Shown here one piece after another: positions 1 through 6,926 of a stretch of 9,912 nt of DNA (positions are counted from its first letter, which is position 1; every line of letters starts with the position of its first letter). The stretch lies in assembly GCA_900542395.1 (NCBI GenBank), contig UQNM01000081.1:1-9912 (forward strand), read 5' to 3'. The notes under the pieces were generated by a model. That model did not search any database, had not been told where the DNA came from, and saw only the letters and a list, made by a program, of their open reading frames with translations. This DNA is from an uncultured Eubacteriales bacterium (GTDB lineage: Bacteria > Bacillota > Clostridia > Christensenellales > Aristaeellaceae). Made by a program: the position numbers and the translations under genes.

Positions 1-6
1 GAAAGG

Positions 7-42
7 GCTATTCTCCCCCCTTCGGGGGGAGAATAGCTTTTT
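7..42 (+). terminator. Strong rho-independent terminator of a gene left of the window
   Basis: A 14-bp perfect stem (7-20 pairing with 24-37, including six C:G pairs) closes a 3-base TTC loop and is followed directly by TTTTT (38-42). That is the classic intrinsic terminator on the plus strand, so a plus-strand gene should end just left of the window, convergent with the MATE gene. On the minus strand the same hairpin is followed only by CCCTTTC. It could still act as a weaker bidirectional stop for MATE transcripts, but that is inference. Confidence 0.9.
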
Positions 43-151
43 GTCTACAGTCTGACGAACACAAAATGCCCGTGTTTTTATTGTAACCCAGCCTCCATGT
101 CTTTTGACATATCGCGTTTAGAGGCATCTATCCCATCGGGATTTAATTCGT
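43..151. other. Convergent intergenic spacer with two small hairpins
   Basis: This 109-base spacer holds no credible ORF. Two short perfect hairpins are visible: ATGTC-TTTT-GACAT at 97-110 and ATCCC-ATC-GGGAT at 130-142. The second lies about ten bases past the MATE stop codon on the minus strand, but neither is followed by a clear T tract in that direction, so neither is called a terminator. MATE transcripts may instead stop at the strong hairpin at 7-37. Confidence 0.4.
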
Positions 152-1528
152 TTAATTTCCCGCGTTCTGCAAGGCGATGCAGCGCTTGAGCCACCTGCCG
201 CGCAGATAATAGACCATGAACATGCTCGATGTCACGATCCACGTAATCGGATAGCTCAACAGCAGCACGTTCAGTTCATGGTGCGCCGAAACAACCACCG
301 TCACCCAGAACACGCGCAGCAGGCAGACGCCCGTGAGCGTCATAATCGTCGGAATCAGCGAATCGCCCGCGCCGCGCATCGCGCCGGAAAGGATTTCGAT
401 GAAGATGTAGGTGATATACGTCGGCACAATCAGCCGCACGATGGACAGGCCGATCTCAAGAACCTGCGCGTCGTCGCTGAACAGGCCGAGCAGGGGTTCG
501 GCGACGACCATCAGCACCCCGCTGAGCAGGAGCGTCACCGCCGCGGCAATGCCCAGGCAGACATTGATGCTCTTCTTCATGCGGTCATAGAGGCGCGCGC
601 CGAAATTCTGGCCAACAAAGGTCGTGATGGCAACGCCGAACGCATTAATGACCATCCAATACATGCCGTCTACCTTGCCGTAAGCGGTGTATGCCGCCAT
701 GACGTCCGTGCCGAAGCCGTTGACGCTCGCCTGAATGATAATGTTGGAGAGTGAATACATGACGGATTGCAGACCGGCGGGCAGGCCGATACGGACAATG
801 CGCACGAGCATATCGCCGTAAAAGCGAATCTTTTTGAGTTGCACGCGGTAGACCTGCGGCGAGCGGCACAGCGTCATCATCACCAGCACGGCGCTGACCA
901 CCTGACTGAGCACCGTCGCCGCCGCCGCGCCCGCAACGCCCATATTGAGGCCGATGACCAGCACGACGTCCAGCACGATGTTCGTCATGGTCGCGCTGAT
1001 CAGGAAGAACAGCGGCCGTCTGGAATCGCCGACGGCGCGCAGGATGCCCGAGCCGATGTTGTAAATCAGCGACGGAATCATGCCCAGAAAATAGATGTTG
1101 ATGTAGGTCACCGCGTGCCCCAGCACATCCTCCGGCGTACCCATCATCACCAGCACGGCTCTGCTCGACCAAATGCCGAGCACGGTCAGCGCCGCGCCGC
1201 TGGCCAGCGCAAGCGCCATCGTCGTGTGCACCGCGCGGGACACGTCGTCCGGCCTGCGCGCGCCGAAAAACTGCGAAATAATGACCGACGCGCCGGAAGA
1301 CAGGCCGACGAAAAAGCCGACCAGCAGATTGATCAGCGTGCCCGTCGTGCCACCGACCGCCGCCAGCGCCTCCTTGCCGACAAACTTGCCGACGATGATG
1401 GCGTCCGCCGTGTTATAGAGCTGCTGGAAAAATGTGCCCAGCACAATCGGGAAAAAGAACAGCAGAAGCTGTTTCCAGATAACGCCTTCCGTCATGGCGT
1501 TTTGCAGGTTCTTCTCTTCCTTGGTCAT
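152..1528 (-). CDS. MATE family efflux transporter (YoeA-like)
   Basis: This is a 458-residue polytopic inner-membrane protein of the multidrug and toxic compound extrusion family, which exports cationic drugs or metabolites in exchange for Na+ or H+. The length fits the family (about 450 residues, 12 membrane segments). The first MatE half runs from about residue 17, with the family pattern around residues 27-60 (PIVLGTFFQQLYN, then TADAIIVGKFVG, then ALAAVGG) and LRAVGDSRRP near 163-172. The second half repeats the plan, with GLPAGLQSVMYS near 248, FVGQNFGA near 304 and MRGAGDSLIPT later. The start at 1528 is preferred over an ATG at 1534 because the GAGGA box sits six bases before 1528 but directly abuts 1534. 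The gene lies 103 bases after the FrhB-like gene on the same strand with no clear terminator between them, so read-through is possible. It resembles drug exporters more than Wzx-type glycan flippases. Its substrate cannot be read from the sequence. Confidence 0.93.
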   Translation of the reverse strand: MTKEEKNLQNAMTEGVIWKQLLLFFFPIVLGTFFQQLYNTADAIIVGKFVGKEALAAVGGTTGTLINLLVGFFVGLSSGASVIISQFFGARRPDDVSRAVHTTMALALASGAALTVLGIWSSRAVLVMMGTPEDVLGHAVTYINIYFLGMIPSLIYNIGSGILRAVGDSRRPLFFLISATMTNIVLDVVLVIGLNMGVAGAAAATVLSQVVSAVLVMMTLCRSPQVYRVQLKKIRFYGDMLVRIVRIGLPAGLQSVMYSLSNIIIQASVNGFGTDVMAAYTAYGKVDGMYWMVINAFGVAITTFVGQNFGARLYDRMKKSINVCLGIAAAVTLLLSGVLMVVAEPLLGLFSDDAQVLEIGLSIVRLIVPTYITYIFIEILSGAMRGAGDSLIPTIMTLTGVCLLRVFWVTVVVSAHHELNVLLLSYPITWIVTSSMFMVYYLRGRWLKRCIALQNAGN

Positions 1529-1616
1529 ACTCATTCCTCAATACAACAATCCATCCGTCATCCGTGCATGGGCTGTATGTGACGGGCGTTCCGCCTGTTT
1601 ATGCCCGATATGTTTC

Positions 1617-1633
1617 AGACCGACGGTCGGTTT
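1617..1633. promoter_or_regulatory. Palindrome upstream of MATE, candidate TetR/QacR-type operator
   Basis: ACCGAC-G-GTCGGT (1619-1631) is a perfect inverted repeat about one base, flanked by matching A and T at 1617 and 1633. It overlaps the stop codon of the FrhB-like gene and lies about 90 bases upstream of the MATE start. On the minus strand no T run follows, so it is not a terminator for the operon. Operators of TetR-family repressors of drug pumps, such as QacR, contain related GACCGA...TCGGTC half sites. The operator role is inferred from form and position only. No TetR gene is present in the window, and no convincing -10/-35 pair was found in 1535-1631. Confidence 0.35.
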
Positions 1634-2822
1634 ATTTTGTAATCAGGTTTTTGATTCGCCGCATCGCGCCAACCGGCAGGTGTGCGATGCGCTTTGCCGT
1701 CCGTTCCGCCGCGCTCGGGCCGCGGAGCAGCTTCATCACCCGTTCACTTTCAAAGCCATGCGACCGATACCGCTTGAAGAACGCCGCGCGCTTGTCATGC
1801 GGTTTCGACGGCTGCACGAGGCTCGGGTTCATGCGCGTCATGCTCTCCATATTCTGCACGGCAAAGCGGGTTACCTGCGCCCCAATCGCATCAAGCGCCT
1901 GCCGCCCCTTCTGGGTATGGGTCATCACGAGCGAAAGCCCGGTGTCGTCATCCCGTTCAGGGCAGATCGTCTCCGCTCCCCACAGATCGGCCAGCGTGAC
2001 ATCCGCCGCATGCCGCTTTCCGCGCAGTTGGCCACATTCATGGCAGGATGGACGCAGATATAAATTTTGCAGAAATCCGTACAGATACGGGTCGGTTGTC
2101 TGCGTGCCCGTGTGCGTTTCGCCGTTTTCAAATGTCGCGACGACGGAAAAATTCTTCCAGCCGAGGCGCTTATCGCGGAACGCATAGGCGCGGACGCGGC
2201 TGCCCCGCTCTTTCTCCAGCTCCGCCAGATAGGATGCGAATACCCCCGGCGACGGCACGCCGTGGCAGACGAAATCCACCGTCAGCAGCTTATCCGTCTT
2301 TGTTCCGCCCAGTGCCGCCATCAGGCCGCTGATCTGGCAGGGCGTGCCGGAAAACAGCACCGGAATATCCCTTTTCAGCAGCGAAACCGCGTTGCCGATT
2401 GCGTCCGCCGCGTCGCTCTGCACATATTTGGAGCCGCGCATGCCGGAAAGCTCGCTCTCGTCGAACGCCCCGATGTGCTCAACGTGCAGCGCCTCGTCAA
2501 ACGCCGCGCCGAACACCACGCCGCCCTGCCGAATCACCTCGCGCGCAAGCAGCGTGAACACGCCGCCGGAGGACGACTGCCCCCGAAGCGCCTCGTCCTT
2601 GGCCTGCGCGCCGAACAGATGCGTGGGGTGTTCCGGCATTTCCCGCCCCGCCGGGCAGCGCTTTTCGCACAGGTCGCAGGAAACGCACTTTTCCCCGTCC
2701 ACCTTCGGATACAGAAATCCCTCCGCGTCCGGCTGCATGGTGATCGCCTGCTTCGGGCATATGCTCACGCACGCGCCGCAGCCCGTACATTCCGCCGGGT
2801 TCTTTCGTACCGTCTCCCTCAT
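1632..2822 (-). CDS. Ferredoxin/FrhB-type iron-sulfur protein (coenzyme F420 hydrogenase/dehydrogenase beta subunit family)
   Basis: The protein (396 residues from this start) opens with two complete [4Fe-4S] ferredoxin motifs, CxxCxxCxxxCP at residues 12-23 and 46-57. FrhB-like N- and C-terminal domains follow. Family signatures include SSGGVF (84-89), GSKYVQS, FSGTPCQ (157-163), CHGVPSP (186-192), FRDKRLGW, SCHECGQLRG with C260 and C263, and ADVTLADLWG. In hydrogenase and formate dehydrogenase homologues this subunit carries FAD and [4Fe-4S] clusters and reduces F420. Stand-alone ferredoxin-fused versions occur in bacterial surface-glycan loci beside pyruvyl transferase family genes, where their substrate is unknown. 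It probably is a cytoplasmic flavin/Fe-S oxidoreductase that reduces a glycan intermediate or nucleotide sugar (inference). The ATG at 2822 has an AGGA box 8 bases upstream. An ATG at 2828 would overlap the PPT stop by 4 bases but has only 2 bases to the box. It is the last gene of the coupled operon. Confidence 0.9.
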   Translation of the reverse strand: MRETVRKNPAECTGCGACVSICPKQAITMQPDAEGFLYPKVDGEKCVSCDLCEKRCPAGREMPEHPTHLFGAQAKDEALRGQSSSGGVFTLLAREVIRQGGVVFGAAFDEALHVEHIGAFDESELSGMRGSKYVQSDAADAIGNAVSLLKRDIPVLFSGTPCQISGLMAALGGTKTDKLLTVDFVCHGVPSPGVFASYLAELEKERGSRVRAYAFRDKRLGWKNFSVVATFENGETHTGTQTTDPYLYGFLQNLYLRPSCHECGQLRGKRHAADVTLADLWGAETICPERDDDTGLSLVMTHTQKGRQALDAIGAQVTRFAVQNMESMTRMNPSLVQPSKPHDKRAAFFKRYRSHGFESERVMKLLRGPSAAERTAKRIAHLPVGAMRRIKNLITK

Positions 2823-2824
2823 GC

Positions 2825-3991
2825 TCATTTTCCTTTCGCCAAATTCAACACAGCGTCCAGCGTCTCCTCCTGCCCCGCCATATATGACGGGATCCGCTTT
2901 TGAAGCTGCTCGCGCTCCGCGTCCCCGCGCTTCATCAGCGCGTCATACGCCGCAATCAGCTCCGCCTCGCCGGAAAGCTCCTGCGCGGGGAGCAGATGCC
3001 CCGCCTCCTCGCCGAACAAATCCCGCGCAATGCCCCGCGCCTTGACCGAATAGCCGATCACCAGCGTCGGCACAAACGTCGAATAGGCCGCGATGGAAAC
3101 ATGCGTCCGCGCCGCGACCAGCCCGCTGAGCCGCTTCACATAGCCCTTATACTGTATCGCGTTGAGGCGATCCGTCAGAAGGAACACGCGCGGCTCATCC
3201 GCGAACTGCGCCTTGATGGCGGAAAGCGCATCCACATCATTGTCGTGCGCCCATGTGACATGCGGAATCAGCGCGACGGCGTTCTCGCTCGTCCGCAAAA
3301 TATGGCGAACCAGCGCGACGAATGTGTTCAGCGCCGTATTTTTATCCTTCGTGTGATCCAGAATCAGCGGGCTCACGTTCAGACCGACGGTCTGTTTTTC
3401 CCGCCAGCCATCCGGAAGGGGCAGTTCCTCCGCCGCCAGGGTGAATGCCGGGTCGCACCACGTCCGCACACTCAGCCCCGCGTCGCGCATCGCCTGCGCC
3501 GTGATGGATTCGCGCGCGACAATCATATCGTAGGCCTTCAAATCCGCCAGATATTCGCCCCCGATCAGCTCCGGGTTCACCGAACACCCCCAAAGCACAA
3601 GCGGCTTGCCCGCCCGGTGCAGCCTGCCGTTGATGACCCGGATATGCTCCTGCGGCCCATAGCAATAGGTGTCGCCGCCGACGGCAAGGCAGACGTCCGC
3701 CTCCCGCCCCGCGCGGATCACCGGCAGATACTGGCGCGCCACCTCATGCTCGCGCGGCATGCCCAGCCGAAAGCCAATCGAATTGATCAGACGGCTGACG
3801 CTGTACGGCGAAATCTGCTCGGCGACAACCCGCTCGACGTCCGGCAGGCGCAGCCCGCCATCCGATTCGGCCTGACCGGAGGTGAGAATCGTTCTCGCTC
3901 CCCTTTGCGCAAGCAGCGCGGAGGTCGAGCGCACAATCGCTTCGCAGCCGCGGTTCTCGCAGCCGGAATGGTTATACAGCAGCACCCTCAT
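2825..3991 (-). CDS. Polysaccharide pyruvyl transferase family protein
   Basis: This 388-residue cytoplasmic protein belongs to the WcaK/AmsJ/CsaB-type polysaccharide pyruvyl transferase family, whose characterised members move a pyruvyl group from phosphoenolpyruvate onto a sugar as a ketal. Visible features are the N-terminal glycine-rich motif HSGCENRGCEAI (8-19), VGGDTY (104-109), VLWGCSVNP (132-140), DMIVARES (155-162), CDPAFTL (179-185), VGLNVSPL (202-209) and LIPHV (241-245). Near the C terminus the conserved AARTHVSIAAYSTFVPTLVI run leads into YSVKARGIARDLFG (314-327). An in-frame extension to 4099 was rejected: the ATG at 3991 has GGGGGA seven bases upstream, begins directly with the first beta strand, and overlaps the preceding glycosyltransferase stop as ATGA. 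Its own TGA overlaps or adjoins the FrhB-like start, which implies translational coupling. The family assignment is firm. Actual pyruvyl transfer, rather than another PEP-type or unrelated reaction, is inferred. Confidence 0.9.
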   Translation of the reverse strand: MRVLLYNHSGCENRGCEAIVRSTSALLAQRGARTILTSGQAESDGGLRLPDVERVVAEQISPYSVSRLINSIGFRLGMPREHEVARQYLPVIRAGREADVCLAVGGDTYCYGPQEHIRVINGRLHRAGKPLVLWGCSVNPELIGGEYLADLKAYDMIVARESITAQAMRDAGLSVRTWCDPAFTLAAEELPLPDGWREKQTVGLNVSPLILDHTKDKNTALNTFVALVRHILRTSENAVALIPHVTWAHDNDVDALSAIKAQFADEPRVFLLTDRLNAIQYKGYVKRLSGLVAARTHVSIAAYSTFVPTLVIGYSVKARGIARDLFGEEAGHLLPAQELSGEAELIAAYDALMKRGDAEREQLQKRIPSYMAGQEETLDAVLNLAKGK

Positions 3992-4971
3992 CGCCGAATC
4001 CCCCATTTCTTTTTCGTCAGCTTTTCCCGCACGCGCAGCAGGATGTATAACTGTGGAAACCAGCCCTTGACCACCGCGCGGTACACGCGCAAATCCCACT
4101 GTGGAATCCGCTCTTCCTGCACACCGTCGAGCACGAGCGGCCGAATATGCGCGTTAAAGCGCTTCATGCAGGCAAAAATGCCGGTTTCCTTTTCATCCAC
4201 CCAGACGCAGCTTTGCAGAAAATCGCGGAAATACAGCTCCTTGACGCCCTCGCGCAGCAGAATCGCGCTCATGCTCCTGAGCATCGGCTGGTGTGCCTCG
4301 CTGTAAAGCCCCATGTTCGCCATGGCGGAACTGCCGTGTACGCGGTAGACATAGGTTCGATCCGGAATATGCGCGATGCTCTTCGCGCGCAGATATAGCT
4401 GCAAATTGAGCAGCGCGTCCTCGCCGATGCGCACGTTTTCATCCAGCCTCAGCCCATCCTCAAACAGCTCGCGGACATAGAGCTTGTTCCACAGGTTGTT
4501 GTAGATGCGGTGCATATGGATGATCTCGCGGACGATCTCCGAGGGCTGCGGCACGACCGGCTCGATTTCCACCGGAACCCGGCAGCCCCTCTCCACATCG
4601 AAGAGCGTATGGTTGGCCGACGTAATCTGCGCGCCGGTGCGCATCGCGGCCTGATAGAGAATCGACAGCGCGTTCTCCTCCAGCACGTCGTCCGCGTCCA
4701 CGAACGCGATATACCGCCCCGTCGCCATCGAAATGCCGCGGTTCCGCGCCGCCGAAACGCCTTCGTTGTGCACGTGCACCACCTTGGCGCGGCTTTCCGT
4801 TCGGGCAAAAGCGTCGAGAATCGCCCCGGTCGCATCCGTCGAACCGTCGTCGATAAAAATCATCTCGATGTTCGGCGCGCGCTGCGCCTTCAGGCTTTCC
4901 AGACAGATATTCAAATAGCGGTTGGCGTTATAACACGGCACAATCACACTGATGTCGCAAACCTCGGTCAC
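3988..4971 (-). CDS. Glycosyltransferase family 2 (fourth GT of the operon)
   Basis: This 327-residue protein has a GT-A fold domain that should transfer a sugar from a nucleotide donor to a growing glycan at the inner face of the membrane. It starts with the family opening ISVIVPCYN (7-15), then the nucleotide-binding IDDGSTD (DDGS at 41-44), GVSAARNRG, and the metal-binding DADD at 92-95. A late ED pair (E184, D185 in RIGEDALLN) matches the catalytic-base region, and a helical tail of about 130 residues follows. No convincing membrane helix is seen. The start is GTG (4971-4969), supported by GGGAGGGG about eight bases upstream, and lies 15 bases after the previous stop. Its TGA overlaps the PPT start by 4 bases (ATGA). 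The sugar donor and linkage cannot be read from the sequence. Confidence 0.93.
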   Translation of the reverse strand: MTEVCDISVIVPCYNANRYLNICLESLKAQRAPNIEMIFIDDGSTDATGAILDAFARTESRAKVVHVHNEGVSAARNRGISMATGRYIAFVDADDVLEENALSILYQAAMRTGAQITSANHTLFDVERGCRVPVEIEPVVPQPSEIVREIIHMHRIYNNLWNKLYVRELFEDGLRLDENVRIGEDALLNLQLYLRAKSIAHIPDRTYVYRVHGSSAMANMGLYSEAHQPMLRSMSAILLREGVKELYFRDFLQSCVWVDEKETGIFACMKRFNAHIRPLVLDGVQEERIPQWDLRVYRAVVKGWFPQLYILLRVREKLTKKKWGIRR

Positions 4972-4986
4972 AAGAAACCCCTCCCG

Positions 4987-5907
4987 TTACGGCAGAAAAT
5001 AAGATGTGCGCGGGCAGACCCGCAGCGCGATATAATAGGCCTTCTGTTTCGCGCCCAGCTTAGAAAAACGAACGCCCTCCGTCACACAGGCGGCAACCGC
5101 CCGATCAAACGCGGACGCCGCCCCCCTGCGGCCGCGGTCGTTGCGGAGCGTCCGGAGATAAATGTCGATATGTGCGCGGAAAAGCGCCGTTTGCAGGCCG
5201 TTTTTCCGGATAAAGCGCGTAATGCCGCAAAGCATCGGCTTGGCGCTCTCGTAAACCTGCCCCTTTGCGCGCGTCATGGCGGAATTTCCGCCCAAATCAT
5301 AGCGATAGACCGATTGGTGCGTCATCCGCCAGCCCCGCGCGGCATAAAACGCATCCAGATTGAACAGCACGTCCTCGCCGACCTTCACGCCCGGCGGCAC
5401 GCAAAGCCCCTTTTCGCGAACCATCGCCGCCCGGTAGAGCTTGGCGCACATGGAATTGAGCGTGCTGTCCGTCCGGACGAGGCTTTCCAGAATCGTCTGC
5501 CGATCCCCCTCCGCGCAGGCAAGCCGCTCCTCGCGCCCGCCCTCGTCGGTGTAGCGGATGGTATACGCGCCGCAGAGGATATCCGCCCCGCCGTCATCCA
5601 GCGCAAGCAGGGTTGCCAGCGCGTCCGGCGGCAAAACGTCGTCCGCGTCCGCAAAGGCCAGCCATTCGCCCCGCGCCGCCGCCATGCCCGCGTTTCGCGC
5701 GCGCGATACGCCGCCGTTTTCCTGATGAATCACGCGAATCCGCGCATCCGCCCGCGCAAGCGCATCGAGCGCCGCGCCCGTTCCGTCCGACGATCCGTCG
5801 TCAATCGCGATCAATTCCCAATCCGCCACGGTCTGCGCCCGTATACATTCCGCCGTGCGCACAAGGGATGTTTCGCAGTTGTAGCACGGCATCACGATGG
5901 ATATCAT
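4987..5907 (-). CDS. Glycosyltransferase family 2 (third GT of the operon)
   Basis: This 306-residue GT-A glycosyltransferase begins ISIVMPCYN, with DDGSSD (DDGS at 36-39), GGVSRARNAG (65-74), DADD at 87-90, and the ED pair at E178/D179 in KVGEDVLFNLD. Its C-terminal part keeps the spacing of its neighbours (NSMCAKLYRA near 151, RYDLGGNSAM later), which marks the four GTs as paralogues. A 38-residue in-frame extension to 6021 was rejected. The ATG at 5907 has GGGAG eight bases upstream, overlaps the previous TGA as ATGA, and places the first beta strand at the N terminus as the family requires. It is the only GT in the series ending in TAA and the only one leaving a real gap (15 bases) before the next gene. 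Its donor and acceptor are unknown. Confidence 0.93.
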   Translation of the reverse strand: MISIVMPCYNCETSLVRTAECIRAQTVADWELIAIDDGSSDGTGAALDALARADARIRVIHQENGGVSRARNAGMAAARGEWLAFADADDVLPPDALATLLALDDGGADILCGAYTIRYTDEGGREERLACAEGDRQTILESLVRTDSTLNSMCAKLYRAAMVREKGLCVPPGVKVGEDVLFNLDAFYAARGWRMTHQSVYRYDLGGNSAMTRAKGQVYESAKPMLCGITRFIRKNGLQTALFRAHIDIYLRTLRNDRGRRGAASAFDRAVAACVTEGVRFSKLGAKQKAYYIALRVCPRTSYFLP

Positions 5908-6926
5908 TGCGGCTTCTCCCTTTCCGCGCGCAAAGCAAATGCCGCCTCGCCGCATTTTCTCTTTATCATCTGGCAGACGGCAATCAGCGGATAGACCGCC
6001 GGATAGCCGCCCTTCCGGCAAAGCGCCAGCACGGCGCGACCATACCCCGTCATGCGGCCGCGGTTCAGGCCGTCAAGCGCCAGTTCGGGCTTCACCTTCC
6101 CGTTGAATTCGCGCATAACGCCGCCGATGCCGCCGTCCTTATACAGCCGTAGGACAAAGCTGTTCAGCAGCGGCGCGTAATACGGCTCCAGCTCGCCGCG
6201 CCGCAGGAGCATATCCCGCATGGCGACCAGCCAGGGCCGATGCGCCGCCCATTCGCCGCCCCGGCGGCTTCCCGTCGCGGATTGGCTGTGGATGCGATAG
6301 CGGTAAGCGACGCGATGCACATATGCGATCTCCCGTGCGCACAGCACCGCTTCCAGATTGAACAGCGCGTCTTCCGCCATTTTCAGCCCGGAAACCAGCC
6401 GAAGCCGCTCCCGCTCGATCATCTTGCGGCGGATGAACTTGCCGCACATGATGTTCAGCACGCTGTCGCCCTCGATCAGCCGAAGCGCCGCCGCGCGTCT
6501 TTGATGCGCGGCCGACCCGCGATACCATCGGGTTTCCGGCCAGACCGCCCGCACCCGCCCGGCCTCGTCAAACGTTTCGTGGGGACAGACCACCATATCC
6601 ACATCCTCCGCCGCGCCGGACAGCAGGGTTTCAAACGCATCCGGCGGCAGCAGATCGTCGCCATCCACAAACGTGATCCACTCGCCCCGCGCATGCGCAA
6701 GGCCGAGGTTGCGCGCCGCGCTGACCCCCTGATTTTCCTGCGAAAAGACATGGATGCGCGCGTCCCGTTCGGCATAGCGGCGCGCCAGCGCCAGAGAATC
6801 GTCCCGCGAGCCGTCATCCACAAAGATCACTTCAAAATCCCGCATGCTTTGGGCAAGCAGACTGTCCAGACAGGCGCTCAAATACGCACCCGCGTTGTAG
6901 CACGGCAAAATGACGCTGATTTTCAC
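5904..6926 (-). CDS. Glycosyltransferase family 2 (second GT of the operon)
   Basis: This 340-residue GT-A glycosyltransferase starts at GTG 6926. It reads KISVILPCYN, DDGSRDDS (DDGS at 37-40), QGVSAARNLG, DGDD at 88-91 and AEDALFNLE with E185/D186. The metal site is DGDD, where its neighbours have DADD or DSDD; this is a normal variant. The start rests on a textbook GGGAGGAAC box seven bases upstream and a GTGA overlap with the preceding stop. An upstream in-frame ATG at 6986 would add 20 low-complexity residues before the first beta strand and was rejected. The C-terminal tail is arginine-rich (RGRMTGYGRAVLALCRKGG), which could favour membrane-surface contact, but no membrane helix is seen. 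The gene is coupled by an ATGA overlap to the next GT. Confidence 0.93.
   Translation of the reverse strand: MKISVILPCYNAGAYLSACLDSLLAQSMRDFEVIFVDDGSRDDSLALARRYAERDARIHVFSQENQGVSAARNLGLAHARGEWITFVDGDDLLPPDAFETLLSGAAEDVDMVVCPHETFDEAGRVRAVWPETRWYRGSAAHQRRAAALRLIEGDSVLNIMCGKFIRRKMIERERLRLVSGLKMAEDALFNLEAVLCAREIAYVHRVAYRYRIHSQSATGSRRGGEWAAHRPWLVAMRDMLLRRGELEPYYAPLLNSFVLRLYKDGGIGGVMREFNGKVKPELALDGLNRGRMTGYGRAVLALCRKGGYPAVYPLIAVCQMIKRKCGEAAFALRAEREKPQ

Noticed and set aside
3380..3395. Plus-strand hairpin CAGACC-GAC-GGTCTG followed by TTTTT
   Set aside because: It looks like a terminator, but it lies inside the PPT coding sequence on the antisense strand, and there is no plus-strand transcription unit for it to end.
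3992..4099. A 36-residue N-terminal extension of the PPT protein
   Set aside because: It overlaps the end of the preceding glycosyltransferase. The 3991 ATG has a good ribosome binding site and an ATGA overlap.
2900..4306. A 468-codon plus-strand open frame
   Set aside because: It is antisense to the PPT gene and the GT2 gene ending at 3988. It encodes an arginine- and histidine-rich sequence with no domain, as expected for the shadow of high-GC coding sequence.
4510..5994. A 494-codon plus-strand open frame
   Set aside because: It lies antisense across two GT2 genes with clear family motifs. The translation is basic and low in recognisable structure, and no ribosome binding site supports it.
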